This document shows positions 1 to 7,033 of a DNA stretch of 12,223 nt, one piece after another. The DNA is from an uncultured Dialister sp. (GTDB taxonomy: Bacteria > Bacillota > Negativicutes > Veillonellales > Dialisteraceae), in NCBI GenBank assembly GCA_900543165.1, contig UQQQ01000057.1, positions 1 through 12,223 of the forward strand. Reading direction: 5' to 3'. The number at the start of each line of letters is the position of its first letter. Positions within the stretch are counted from its first letter, which is position 1. Under the pieces are notes generated by a model. It ran no database searches. It was not told the DNA's origin and saw only the letters and a program-made list of their open reading frames with translations. The translations under genes were made by a program, and so were the position numbers.

Positions 1-423
1 CTTTTTTATTGTTTCTGGAAAAATTTCCCTACCGAGTAAAATTTTATACTAAGAGGGTTCGCCCCTGGGGGCGGCTCGCCCCTTGATTACGTTTGAAAGC
101 CTCGATGGAATGAGAAATTAGAAATGAGAAATGCGAAATGGTAGGGCGGCGCATAAAAATATAGAAGCGCCGCGGAGTAGAAATAATGGCGATGCCCGAA
201 GGTAGTATTCAAGTTACAAGTCACTAGTCACTAGTCACTTGGCACCCCTAATCCCTAGCTACTAATCCCTAGCTACTAATTTCTAATTCGCGCAAAGCTT
301 TCATCCGCAATCCATGGGCGCCCCTGCCCCACAGGCTAACCCTAACTCCTCTTCCCATTGCCCGATAGTGTATAATGAAAGTAGTGTTATAAAATTTTTA
401 TCATTCCCACAAAGGAGACGACT
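1..423. repeat. Gene-free left edge: mosaic intergenic repeat, copy 1
   Basis: No gene is supported here. Bases 1-57 are AT-rich and unassigned. From about 58 a unit shared with other gaps begins (GGGGC...TTGATTACG, TTGAAAGC). It is followed by a GAGAAAT/TAGAAAT heptad array (112-139), the GCGGCGC...GCGCCGC stem-loop (146-173), a GGCGATGCCCGAAGG block seen again near 3471, and a CTAGTCA/CTAATCC/CTAGCTA heptad array (217-289). An inverted copy of the first unit follows (about 291-345). Bases 346-423 are unique and hold the promoter region of the exonuclease gene. Confidence 0.8.
371..376 (+). promoter_or_regulatory. Candidate -10 box of the exonuclease III gene
   Basis: A perfect TATAAT lies 47 bases before the start codon, in unique sequence between the repeats and the gene. 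No good -35 hexamer is seen 16-18 bases upstream (CCTCTT at 348-353 is poor), so this is a -10 match only. The ribosome binding site AAAGGAG (411-417) sits 6 bases before the ATG. Confidence 0.5.
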
Positions 424-1191
424 ATGGGAACACTGAAATATATTTCCTGGAACGTGAATGGCCTCCGTGCCTGCATGAAGAAAGGCTTCATGGACGCTTT
501 CACAGCACTCGATGCGGACTGCGTGTGCCTGCAGGAGACGAAGCTGCAGCCGCACCAGATCGAGATGGTGCTTCCCGGCTACCACCAGTACTGGAACAGC
601 GCCGTGAAGAAGGGCTACAGTGGTACCGCACTCTTCACGAAGAAAGAACCGCTTTCCGTCACCTATGGCCTTGGCATCGAGGAGCATGATCAGGAGGGGC
701 GTATCATCACCGCCGACTTCGGCAGTCACTATCTCATCGTCTGCTACACGCCGAACAGCCAGCGCGGCCTCACGCGCCTTTCCTACCGCATGACATGGGA
801 AGATGCGATGGCAGACTATATGACAAGACTCTCTCAGGAAAAGCCGGTCATCCTCTGCGGCGACCTCAATGTCGCTCATGAAGACATCGACCTCGCCAAT
901 CCCTCTTCGAACCATAAAAATGCAGGCTTCACGGATGAAGAGCGCGGAAAAATGAATGTCCTTCTGTCCAAAGGCTTCACCGATTCCTTCCGCTTCCTCC
1001 ATCCGGATGAAAAGAGAGCCTACTCGTGGTGGAGTTACTTCGCAAAATCCAGAGAGCGGAACATCGGATGGAGAATCGACTACTTCATCGTCTCCGATGC
1101 CCTCCGTCCGGCCATCCAAAGCGCCTCTATCCACCCGGAGATCCACGGCAGCGACCACTGTCCTGTAGAGCTCGTGTTTGAGGATGAGTGA
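424..1191 (+). CDS. xth: Exodeoxyribonuclease III (AP endonuclease, EEP family)
   Basis: Cuts DNA 5' to abasic sites and degrades duplex DNA 3' to 5' during base excision repair in the cytoplasm. The 255-residue protein is a complete exonuclease-endonuclease-phosphatase fold of usual length. The catalytic and metal motifs are all visible: SWNVNG (N10), LQETK (E38), YTPN (Y108, N111), GDLNV (D147, N149), WRIDY (D219) and the closing SDHCP (D244, H245). The ATG has AAAGGAG 6 bases upstream and the conserved N-terminal strand begins at once, so the start is secure. The stop codon lies in GAGTGACTGG, where the downstream heptad repeat begins. It appears to be a single-gene unit. A Bacillus-style name would be exoA. 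The family assignment is very strong. Confidence 0.96.
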   Translation: MGTLKYISWNVNGLRACMKKGFMDAFTALDADCVCLQETKLQPHQIEMVLPGYHQYWNSAVKKGYSGTALFTKKEPLSVTYGLGIEEHDQEGRIITADFGSHYLIVCYTPNSQRGLTRLSYRMTWEDAMADYMTRLSQEKPVILCGDLNVAHEDIDLANPSSNHKNAGFTDEERGKMNVLLSKGFTDSFRFLHPDEKRAYSWWSYFAKSRERNIGWRIDYFIVSDALRPAIQSASIHPEIHGSDHCPVELVFEDE

Positions 1192-1490
1192 CTGGTGACT
1201 GGTGACTGGGGACTGGGGATTAGGGATTAGACTAAAAGACTGGGAGACTCGGAGACCGGGAGCCTCTGAAATAGAAGTCAGATATCAGACGTCAGATGCC
1301 AGACGTCTGATGCACGAAATCAGATGTCTAATGTCTGATGTCTGATGTCTAAAGTCTAACGTCTCAAGCGGGCATCGCCCTATTTATACTCCGCGGCGCT
1401 TCCATATTATTATGCGCCGCACCACCATTTCTCATTTCTAATTTCAAATTTCTAATTTCTAATTCAAGCGAGGCTTTCATTCGTAGCCAA
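1190..1490. repeat. Heptad arrays plus stem-loop repeat, copy 2 (inverted)
   Basis: The gap between the exonuclease and kinase genes is almost wholly repeats. A GACTGGT/GACTGGG/GATTAGG heptad run starts inside the exonuclease stop codon (1190-1231) and decays to about 1262. A second phase-coherent heptad run follows (1277-1367; units GTCAGAT, ATCAGAC, GTCTGAT, GTCTAAT). Then come the inverted stem-loop (GCGGCGC 1393-1399, GCGCCGC 1414-1420) and an inverted TTTCTAA-type heptad array (1426-1467). A partial inverted copy of the TTGAAAGC unit runs almost to the kinase start. I see no convincing terminator or promoter in it. Confidence 0.85.
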
Positions 1491-1531
1491 GATTGCCCCC
1501 GCAGTCTCCCCTTCCCCCCATCGAGGCTTGT

Positions 1532-2659
1532 ATGGAAAAGAATATCAAAGACGCCCTTCTTTTCAAGAAGACGAAGAATGGGCTGACGCAGCAGATGATG
1601 ACACAGATCCTTCTCTTCATCTGCGTCCCTGTCTTCTCCGCACTGGTGCTGCTGCTCTTCTCTGCGACCTACTTTGCCGCAAATGACCCGCATCACTCGG
1701 TCGAAGTCTATGGTGCCTTTGCTGCTATCATGCTCCTCATCATCGCGCTCTCCGCCCGAATGAATTACCATTTCTACAGCATGACCAGAAACAAGATGCT
1801 GATCCCGCTCCAGCAGCTGTCGATGGCTGCACGAGCGATCCAGCATGGCAATTTCAATGTCATCGTCGATCACTACAGTGATGACGAGCTCGGGCAGATG
1901 TGCGACACCTTCCGCACGATGCAGACCAATCTCAGAAGCAGTATCGCCGAACGCGCCCATGCGAATACGAGCCGCAAGATCCTTTTCTCCGGCATCGCGC
2001 ATGACCTTCGGACTCCGCTCACAGCCATCATGGGCTACACCGAAGCACTGCAGCTCGGACTCGGGCGGACGAAGGAAAAGCAGATGCAGTACCTGAACTC
2101 GATCGCCTCCTGCGCAGATGACCTCTCGCGCCTCATCGAAGAGCTCTCGCTTTACAACAAGCTCTCCACGAGCCGCATCATCTGTCATCCGCAGCCTCTC
2201 CATTTCAGCGAGGTCATCCGCAGCTTCATCGCAGAAGACCAGGACTATCTCAACTCCCGAAAGGTGCATGTGACCTATGACATGGATGACACGCTCATCG
2301 CAATGGTGGATGAAAAAGAATTTCAAAGAATTATTTTCAATTTACTGACAAATACGATAAAATATAGAGATAAGGATGTTTCCGAAGTCCATATTTCTCT
2401 TCATGCAAAAGGGAAATATGCCGAATTCATGTATACTGATGACGGTCCGGGCGTCCCGAAGGAGAAGCTGCCTCACATTTTCGAAGCCTTCTACCGCACG
2501 GACGAAGCGCGCAGCAAGACCAGCAATGGCAGCGGCCTCGGACTTGCCATCGTGGCTGAAATCATCACCGCACACAAAGGCCGCTACTCCGCGGTCAACA
2601 ACAATGGCTTACAGTTAATTTTTGAAATCCCACTGGCAGAAGGGGGTAACACACAATGA
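1532..2659 (+). CDS. Two-component sensor histidine kinase, HAMP type, short outer loop
   Basis: Membrane sensor kinase that should autophosphorylate on His and pass phosphate to the overlapping regulator gene. From the ATG at 1532 the protein has 375 residues. Two membrane helices (about 26-49 and 57-77) are separated by only about 8 residues, followed by a HAMP-like linker (about 80-135). The HisKA motif IAHDLRTPLT carries H157. The ATPase motifs are the N box NLLTNTIKY (N270, N274), the G1 box DDGPGV (303-308), the F box IFEAFYR and the G2 box GSGLGLAI (333-340). A TTG at 1493 would add 13 residues but has no ribosome binding site and lies beside repeat sequence. The ATG at 1532 has GAGG 5 bases upstream. 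The stimulus cannot be read from the sequence, and the near-absence of an outer domain argues against a soluble outer ligand domain. Confidence 0.93.
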   Translation: MEKNIKDALLFKKTKNGLTQQMMTQILLFICVPVFSALVLLLFSATYFAANDPHHSVEVYGAFAAIMLLIIALSARMNYHFYSMTRNKMLIPLQQLSMAARAIQHGNFNVIVDHYSDDELGQMCDTFRTMQTNLRSSIAERAHANTSRKILFSGIAHDLRTPLTAIMGYTEALQLGLGRTKEKQMQYLNSIASCADDLSRLIEELSLYNKLSTSRIICHPQPLHFSEVIRSFIAEDQDYLNSRKVHVTYDMDDTLIAMVDEKEFQRIIFNLLTNTIKYRDKDVSEVHISLHAKGKYAEFMYTDDGPGVPKEKLPHIFEAFYRTDEARSKTSNGSGLGLAIVAEIITAHKGRYSAVNNNGLQLIFEIPLAEGGNTQ

Positions 2660-3360
2660 TCAAAGTACTGGTTGTAGAAGATGAACCGAAAATCGCTGAT
2701 ATGGAACGTGACTTTCTCGAAGGCTCCGGGTATCAGCCCTATGTCGCTTCCGATGGCAAAGAAGCCTTGAAAATCATGGATGAAGTCGAGATCGATGCCA
2801 TCATCCTGGACGTCATGCTTCCGGGAGAAGACGGATTCTCTCTGTGCCGCAAAATGAGAGAGCGCACGAATGCGCCCATCATTTTCGCCACCGCCCGCAC
2901 CGAAGACGCTGACATCGTCCGCGGCCTCGGCCTCGGCGCGGATGACTACATCGTGAAGCCGTTCCGCGGCACCGTGCTCATGGCGCACCTGCGCGCGCAG
3001 CTCGCCACCCACAAGCGCCTCACCCAGACGGATACCATCCACCCGCAGGCAGAGCAGGGCATCTATGTCGGCGATCTCAATATCCGTCCGAAAGCCCGTC
3101 AGGTCTTCCTGAAGGGCAAGGATGTGCCGCTCACCGGCAAAGAATTCGACCTGCTCTTCTTCCTCGTACAGCATCCGAATGAAGTTTTCTCGAAAGAGCA
3201 GCTCTTCGAAAAGATCTGGAGCTTCGACCCCATCGGTGAACCCGCGACTGTCACCGTCCATATCAACCGCCTGCGTGACAAGCTGAAAAATGTCGCCGGC
3301 CATCCCTATGAACGCATCGAGACCGTCTGGGGCTCCGGCTATCGCTTCCATCTCGACTGA
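2656..3360 (+). CDS. Response regulator, OmpR/PhoB family
   Basis: DNA-binding partner of the preceding kinase. The two genes overlap by ATGA, so they are translationally coupled. The 234-residue protein has a receiver domain (about 3-117) with acidic residues E8/D9, phospho-acceptor D52 in LDVMLPG, T79 in the FATAR segment and K101 in VKPF. A winged-helix output domain follows (about 136-232), with the typical LTGKEFDLL, VFSKEQLFEKIW, VHINRLRDKL and VWGSGYRF stretches. AGGGGG (2641-2646) lies 9 bases before the ATG. No target promoter can be named, since no partner transporter or regulon gene lies next to it. A strong terminator follows. Confidence 0.96.
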   Translation: MIKVLVVEDEPKIADMERDFLEGSGYQPYVASDGKEALKIMDEVEIDAIILDVMLPGEDGFSLCRKMRERTNAPIIFATARTEDADIVRGLGLGADDYIVKPFRGTVLMAHLRAQLATHKRLTQTDTIHPQAEQGIYVGDLNIRPKARQVFLKGKDVPLTGKEFDLLFFLVQHPNEVFSKEQLFEKIWSFDPIGEPATVTVHINRLRDKLKNVAGHPYERIETVWGSGYRFHLD

Positions 3361-3392
3361 GGATCGTTTTGGTTGCTTGGTTATTTGAAATC

Positions 3393-3431
3393 AAAAAGCT
3401 CGTTGAACATTTTCGTTCAACGAGCTTTTTT
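3393..3431 (+). terminator. Rho-independent terminator after the response regulator
   Basis: A perfect 16-bp inverted repeat (AAAAAGCTCGTTGAAC and its complement) with a 6-base loop ends in a T run, 32 bases after the regulator stop. Because the arms begin with A5 and end with T5, it could also work in the opposite direction for the phosphatase gene that ends at 3507. Confidence 0.93.
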
Positions 3432-3444
3432 GGTGGGCAAGGTA

Positions 3445-3526
3445 GCGGCTTCGCCGCAAATATATATGGGGGCGATGCCCGAAGGCAGTATTTAAGTCAC
3501 TAGTCACTAGTCACTAGCTACCAGCT
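3445..3526. repeat. Short repeat block with GCGGC hairpin and CTAGTCA heptads
   Basis: A small hairpin (GCGGC, loop TTC, GCCGC; 3445-3457) is followed by a GGCGATGCCCGAAGG block also found near 188-202. An in-phase heptad array runs from 3492 to 3526 (TTAAGTC, then ACTAGTC twice, then ACTAGCT, ACCAGCT). The array supplies the last five codons and the stop of the phosphatase gene on the minus strand. Confidence 0.8.
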
Positions 3527-4313
3527 CCGCGATCACCTTCGCGACGCCGTCTTCTTCATTGGAAGCGCAGATGCGACCGGCCGCTTCTTTCGCGATCGCA
3601 TCCGCGTTGGCGACGGCATAGGACACGCCTGCGTAGCGCAGCATCGGGACATCATTTTCCGTATTGCCGAAGGCCATGATTTCCTCCGGTCGGATGCCTC
3701 TCCTCTTTGCCAGAAAGGAGAGCGCGGATGCTTTATCGATGCCTTTTTTATGCACGTCGACGAAGTCATCTCCCGGATAGACGACAGTGATTTCCTCTCC
3801 GAAACGGCTCTCCAGAAAAGCACGGATACGGCTTCGCTCCTCTTCTCTGGCATCCGCAAAGACCACACGCGTCACCGTCATTGGCGGATGATAAAAGGCT
3901 TCCCCCAGGTACTGCGGCTTCTGCGTGCGATACTTCTGGTACTTCGCCTCGCTGCCGTTCGGTCTCTCCATATAAATATGATTATCCCAGAAGGCCGTCG
4001 CGTCCCAGCCCATCTCCTTTGCGGAAAGCATCACACGGCTCGCCAGATCCGCAGGCAGCCCGTCTTGCCGGATCGGCTCGCCCGTCTCGCTCCACATGAT
4101 CCATGCGCCCGTATAACAAATAACGGGGACATTGCCCAAGTGGAGCAGCGCCACCTTCGATTTCGCCGAATCCCACATGCGTCCGGTAGCGACGACGATC
4201 TGATAGCCTTTTTGAATCGTTTTCCGGATCACTTCGCGCGAATACGCAGAAATCGTCATATCATCATGCAAGAGCGTGCCATCGAGATCGATAGCGATCA
4301 TACGAATCGACAT
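3507..4313 (-). CDS. Cof-type HAD-IIB family phosphatase
   Basis: Cytoplasmic Mg-dependent phosphatase of the Cof subfamily. Such enzymes usually act on sugar phosphates, flavin mononucleotide or pyridoxal phosphate; the substrate here is not known. The 268-residue length is typical. Motif I is AIDLDGTL (nucleophile D9, acid D11), motif II is VATGR (T43), motif III is GIDK (K194) and motif IV is FGNTENDVPML (N217, D221). The middle C2B-type cap spans roughly 84-188. Motif IV has Asn where Asp is more usual. AGGAG (about 4323-4328) is 9 bases before the ATG. The C-terminal LVASD and the TAG stop are encoded by the heptad repeat, so the original end of the protein may have been replaced. Confidence 0.92.
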   Translation of the reverse strand: MSIRMIAIDLDGTLLHDDMTISAYSREVIRKTIQKGYQIVVATGRMWDSAKSKVALLHLGNVPVICYTGAWIMWSETGEPIRQDGLPADLASRVMLSAKEMGWDATAFWDNHIYMERPNGSEAKYQKYRTQKPQYLGEAFYHPPMTVTRVVFADAREEERSRIRAFLESRFGEEITVVYPGDDFVDVHKKGIDKASALSFLAKRRGIRPEEIMAFGNTENDVPMLRYAGVSYAVANADAIAKEAAGRICASNEEDGVAKVIAELVASD

Positions 4314-4331
4314 AGAAATGGTCTCCTTTTT

Positions 4332-4576
4332 ATGGTGCAGGGTTAGCCTTGGGGCGTGTCGTCCCTTGATTACGCTTGAAAGCCTCGTTTGAATGAGAAA
4401 TTAGAAATGAGAAATGAGAAATGGTGGTGCGGCGCATAAAAATCAGAAGCGTCGCGGAAGTTTGAAATTAGCGACTTTCTCGTATCGCAAACCTAATCCC
4501 TAGCTACTAATTCCTAGTCACAAGTCACCAGTCACTAGTCACTCCTTATCCCCAGCTACTAGCCACAAGTCACCGG
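4332..4576. repeat. Mosaic repeat copy 3, in the divergent promoter gap
   Basis: Lies between the divergent phosphatase and EamA genes (gap 4314-4667). In order: the GGGTTAGCC...TTGAAAGC unit (4334-4388), GAGAAAT/TAGAAAT heptads (4395-4422), the stem-loop with one G-T pair (GCGGCGC 4429-4435, GCGTCGC 4449-4455), the conserved core with ATTAGCGACTTTCTCG, and a CTAATCC/CTAGCTA/CTAGTCA heptad array (4493-4541) with a degenerate tail to 4576. Bases 4421-4528 match the reverse complement of the copy at 6905-7014 with only two differences that I can count. Confidence 0.88.
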
Positions 4577-4627
4577 CTGCTTCTTTTTTGCAAGTCTTCG
4601 AAATCATCCGCAGCATTCACTTTCATC

Positions 4628-4646
4628 TGTTATAATAACTATTATA
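4628..4646 (+). promoter_or_regulatory. Extended -10 promoter of the EamA gene, over a 7-bp palindrome
   Basis: TGTTATAAT (4628-4636) is a full extended -10 (TGn plus TATAAT), 31 bases before the start codon. No clear -35 is visible, which suits an extended -10 promoter. The -10 box is half of a perfect inverted repeat, TATAATA-AC-TATTATA (4631-4646), a possible operator or a chance feature of AT-rich sequence. AAAGGAG (4655-4661) lies 6 bases before the ATG. Confidence 0.6.
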
Positions 4647-4667
4647 CATCATTCAAAGGAGAATACC

Positions 4668-5567
4668 ATGAAATACCGTTTACTGCTGCTCTTAGCAGCG
4701 CTCATCTGGGGCTTTGCCTTCGCCGCGCAGGTGGTCGGAATGGAGTCCGTCGGACCATATACGTTTAACGGCGTCCGTTTCCTCCTAGGCTCGCTTGCGC
4801 TCGTCCCCATCATCCTTACGATGAAGGAAGAGGCACCGCCACTTCCTAAGAATATGCCGCTCTCTGCCGCCTGTCTCATGGTAGGGCTTCCGCTCTTCGC
4901 CAGCGCGACACTGCAGCAGGTGGGCCTTCAGTACACCACCGCCTCGAAAGCCAGCTTCCTCACGGCGACCTACATCCTCATGGTGCCGATCATAGGGATC
5001 TTCCTCAAGGAAACGCTCCGCATAACGCACATCGCGGGCGCCCTCCTCGCCATGGCCGGCGTGTACTTCATGTCGATCACCGAAGATTTCTCCATAGGTG
5101 CCGGTGATCTCATGATGCTGCTCTGCGCGCTGGGCTTTACCATCCAGATCCACGCCATGACATACCTCACACAGCGCTTCTCTCCCATCGTCCTTTCCTC
5201 GGGACAGTTCTTCGTCGCCGGCGTCCTGAATTTCATTCTCGCCTTTCTTTTCGAAACGCCGACACTCTCCGGCATCGAGGGCGCCCTGTGGCCCATCCTC
5301 TATACCGGCCTTCTCTCGACAGGCGTCGCCTACACACTGCAGGCCGTCGGGCAGAAATATCTGCCCCCGACCGAAGCCTCTATGATTCTCAGCATGGAAA
5401 TGGTCTTTGGCGGCATTGCAGGCATTTTCTTCCTCGATGAAAGCTTCACCACCCGCCAGATGATCGGCGTCCTCTCCATGACCGCCGGCGTCTTCCTCTC
5501 CCAGCTGCCGGGGAGAGCGGTGTTATCATTTAAAAAAGTAGAGAGACAGGGAGATATCAGACTTTAG
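4668..5567 (+). CDS. DMT-superfamily transporter, EamA type
   Basis: Inner-membrane transporter of the drug/metabolite superfamily, probably a metabolite or amino acid exporter; the substrate is not readable. The 299-residue protein shows ten hydrophobic helices in two EamA repeats (about 5-137 and 146-283). It opens with the typical LAALIWGFAFAA, has GVRFLLGSLAL in helix 2 and GLLSTGVAYTLQ in the second half, and closes with EASMILSMEMVFGGIAGIFFLDE, the classic late EamA signature. The ATG has AAAGGAG at 6 bases and an extended -10 upstream. The last residues DIRL and the TAG stop lie in the downstream heptad repeat (CTTTAGA units), so the hydrophilic tail after about 283 may be partly repeat-derived. 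The dehydrogenase follows 174 bases later on the same strand, possibly co-transcribed. Confidence 0.93.
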   Translation: MKYRLLLLLAALIWGFAFAAQVVGMESVGPYTFNGVRFLLGSLALVPIILTMKEEAPPLPKNMPLSAACLMVGLPLFASATLQQVGLQYTTASKASFLTATYILMVPIIGIFLKETLRITHIAGALLAMAGVYFMSITEDFSIGAGDLMMLLCALGFTIQIHAMTYLTQRFSPIVLSSGQFFVAGVLNFILAFLFETPTLSGIEGALWPILYTGLLSTGVAYTLQAVGQKYLPPTEASMILSMEMVFGGIAGIFFLDESFTTRQMIGVLSMTAGVFLSQLPGRAVLSFKKVERQGDIRL

Positions 5568-5712
5568 ACTTTAGACTTTAGACTTCAGACTTTAGACTTC
5601 AGATATCAGATATCAGACTTCTGATATCTGACATCTGACACCTGACGTCTATCTCCCAGTCACCAGTCCCTAGTCACCAGTCCCTAGTCACCAGTCCCTA
5701 GTCACCAGTCCC
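5555..5712. repeat. 158-bp heptad repeat array between EamA and dehydrogenase genes
   Basis: The longest uninterrupted heptad tract in the window. Units drift in phase from CTTTAGA and CTTCAGA through TATCAGA, CTTCTGA, TATCTGA and CATCTGA. They then pass to an alternating 14-base pattern CACCAGT/CCCTAGT repeated about three times (5661-5709). It begins inside the EamA stop region and ends about 30 bases before the dehydrogenase start. There is no stem-loop element here, so heptads can occur without it. Confidence 0.9.
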
Positions 5713-5741
5713 TTCATCCCATTTCGAAAGGAGTCCTTCTC

Positions 5742-6686
5742 ATGAAACACATCGTCATCGCACAGCCACTGGCTATCAGCGCATCCCTTCTTGACACGCT
5801 GACGGCTGATTTCAAAAAAGACGGCTTCACCATCACCGCCTATGACAGCCTGCCGAAAGACCAGACCGACTTGGGAGATCGTCTCGCGGATGCTGACCTT
5901 GCCGTCATTGCCAATTATCCGCTTCAGAAAGAAGCGCTCGCGAAAGCCGCATCGCTCAAATATCTCTGCGTCGCTTTCACCGGCGTCGACCATGTCGATA
6001 TTGATTTCTGCAAAGAAAAGGGCATCGCCGTCTCGAACTGCGCCGGCTACTCGACCGAGTCCGTGGCGGAGCTCACCTTCGCGCTCATTCTTGCCCTCTA
6101 CCGCAAGCTGTCCGAAGGCGGATGCGCCGCCCGAAACGGCAAGACAAGCGCCGGCCTCATGGGCATCGAGATCGGCCATCGGAAATTCGGCATCATCGGG
6201 ACTGGTGCCATCGGAAGCCGCGTCGCAGACATCGCCCACGCCTTCGGCGCCGATGTCTATGGCTACAACCGCTCCAAGAAGGCAGCAAACGTCACCTACA
6301 CCGACCTTGACACCCTGCTTTCCACCTGCGACATCGTCTCCGTCCACCTGCCGCTCACCGGCGAGACGCGCGGCCTCCTCTCCCGCGAAAAGCTCTCCCT
6401 CATGAAGCCGGGTGCGATCCTCATCAATACCGCCCGCGGCGGCGTCATCGACAATGCCGCTCTCGCTGACCTCCTCCGCGAAGGAAAGATCGCAGGCGCC
6501 GGCATTGATGTTTTCGACGGCGAACCCCCGCTCGCCAAGGACGATCCTCTCCTCTCTGCACCAAACACCGTCCTCACCCCGCACGTCGGCTTCTTCACAG
6601 AAGAAGCCATGGCCCGCCGTGCCGTCATCGTGATGGACAACCTCCGCGCGTACCTGAAAGGGGAGCAGGAGAATGTGATCTGTTAG
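5742..6686 (+). CDS. D-isomer-specific 2-hydroxyacid dehydrogenase
   Basis: Cytoplasmic NAD(P)-dependent reductase/dehydrogenase of the D-2-hydroxyacid family (glyoxylate/hydroxypyruvate reductase, D-lactate or phosphoglycerate dehydrogenase-like); the true substrate cannot be fixed. The 314 residues show a catalytic domain split around a Rossmann domain with GTGAIG (153-158). The catalytic triad is R232 in NTARGGVID, E261 in DVFDGEP and H281 in LTPHVGF. After the second Rossmann strand the text reads YGYNRSKK, with no Asp at the usual NAD-selecting place and with basic residues nearby, which favours NADPH. It lacks the C-terminal ACT domain of full-length SerA. AAAGGAG (5727-5733) is 8 bases before the ATG. 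A terminator follows at 6755. Confidence 0.93.
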   Translation: MKHIVIAQPLAISASLLDTLTADFKKDGFTITAYDSLPKDQTDLGDRLADADLAVIANYPLQKEALAKAASLKYLCVAFTGVDHVDIDFCKEKGIAVSNCAGYSTESVAELTFALILALYRKLSEGGCAARNGKTSAGLMGIEIGHRKFGIIGTGAIGSRVADIAHAFGADVYGYNRSKKAANVTYTDLDTLLSTCDIVSVHLPLTGETRGLLSREKLSLMKPGAILINTARGGVIDNAALADLLREGKIAGAGIDVFDGEPPLAKDDPLLSAPNTVLTPHVGFFTEEAMARRAVIVMDNLRAYLKGEQENVIC

Positions 6687-6701
6687 GGAGACGCTGATTA
6701 A

Positions 6702-6744
6702 GGAAACACTGATTCAATCGTTGTCAGATTTAATTAGCGTTTCC
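6702..6744. repeat. Imperfect 13-bp inverted repeat, GGAAACACTGATT type
   Basis: GGAAACACTGATT (6702-6714) and AATTAGCGTTTCC (6732-6744) pair over 13 bp with two mismatches. A third direct copy, GGAAACGCTGATT, is at 6809-6821, and GGAAGCGCTGATG is at 8014-8026. All lie in gaps near the stem-loop repeats. It could be a small dispersed element or the remains of terminal repeats. Confidence 0.6.
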
Positions 6745-6754
6745 CTAATATCAT

Positions 6755-6798
6755 AAAAAGCGTATCAGGTTCAGACATTTGAACTTGATACGCTTTTT
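6755..6798 (+). terminator. Rho-independent terminator after the dehydrogenase
   Basis: A 19-bp stem (AAAAAGCGTATCAGGTTCA against its partner, one G-T pair) with a 6-base loop and a T5 tail, 68 bases after the dehydrogenase stop. The A5 at the left arm means it may also terminate transcription arriving from the AEC gene on the other strand. Confidence 0.9.
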
Positions 6799-7033
6799 GC
6801 ATACTCTGGAAACGCTGATTCAATCGCAGAATCAGATTTCACAAGAATTTTTATGCACAGCTTCGTCATAAAGTTTGAAAGCAGGGATGAGTGGCTAGTG
6901 GCTAGTGACTTGTGACTAGGAATTAGTAGCTAGGGATTAGGTTTGCGATACGAGAAAGTCGCTAATTTCAAACTTCCGCGGCGCTTCTGTTTTTTATGCG
7001 CCGCACCACCATTCCCCATTCCTTATTTTATTC
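6799..7033. repeat. Mosaic repeat copy 4 (inverted), left flank of the AEC gene
   Basis: After the terminator comes a GGAAACGCTGATT unit (6809-6821) and a short unassigned stretch with an AAGTTTGAAAGC fragment. Then follow a GTGGCTA/GTGACTA/GTAGCTA heptad array (6891-6940), the inverted conserved core, the stem-loop (GCGGCGC 6978-6984, GCGCCGC 6998-7004) and a degenerate AATGAG-type end that overlaps the AEC stop codon. Bases 6905-7014 are identical to 8056-8165. No gene is seen. Confidence 0.88.

Noticed and set aside
217..289. Possible CRISPR array
   Set aside because: Units are 7 bases with no unique spacers and no cas gene; it is a simple tandem repeat.
358..363. TTGCCC as -35 box for the exonuclease promoter
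   Set aside because: Only 7 bases from TATAAT, far too close.
301..1158. Long minus-strand open frame of 285 codons
   Set aside because: It is the antisense of the exonuclease III gene, shows no family motif, and its end lies in repeat sequence.
1493..1495. TTG start for the histidine kinase
   Set aside because: No ribosome binding site and next to repeat sequence; the ATG at 1532 has GAGG at 5 bases.
1364..2326. Minus-strand frame of 320 codons
   Set aside because: Antisense of the histidine kinase; the kinase frame has all catalytic boxes.
5688..6584. Minus-strand frame of 298 codons
   Set aside because: Antisense of the dehydrogenase, whose frame carries the catalytic Arg-Glu-His and GxGxxG.
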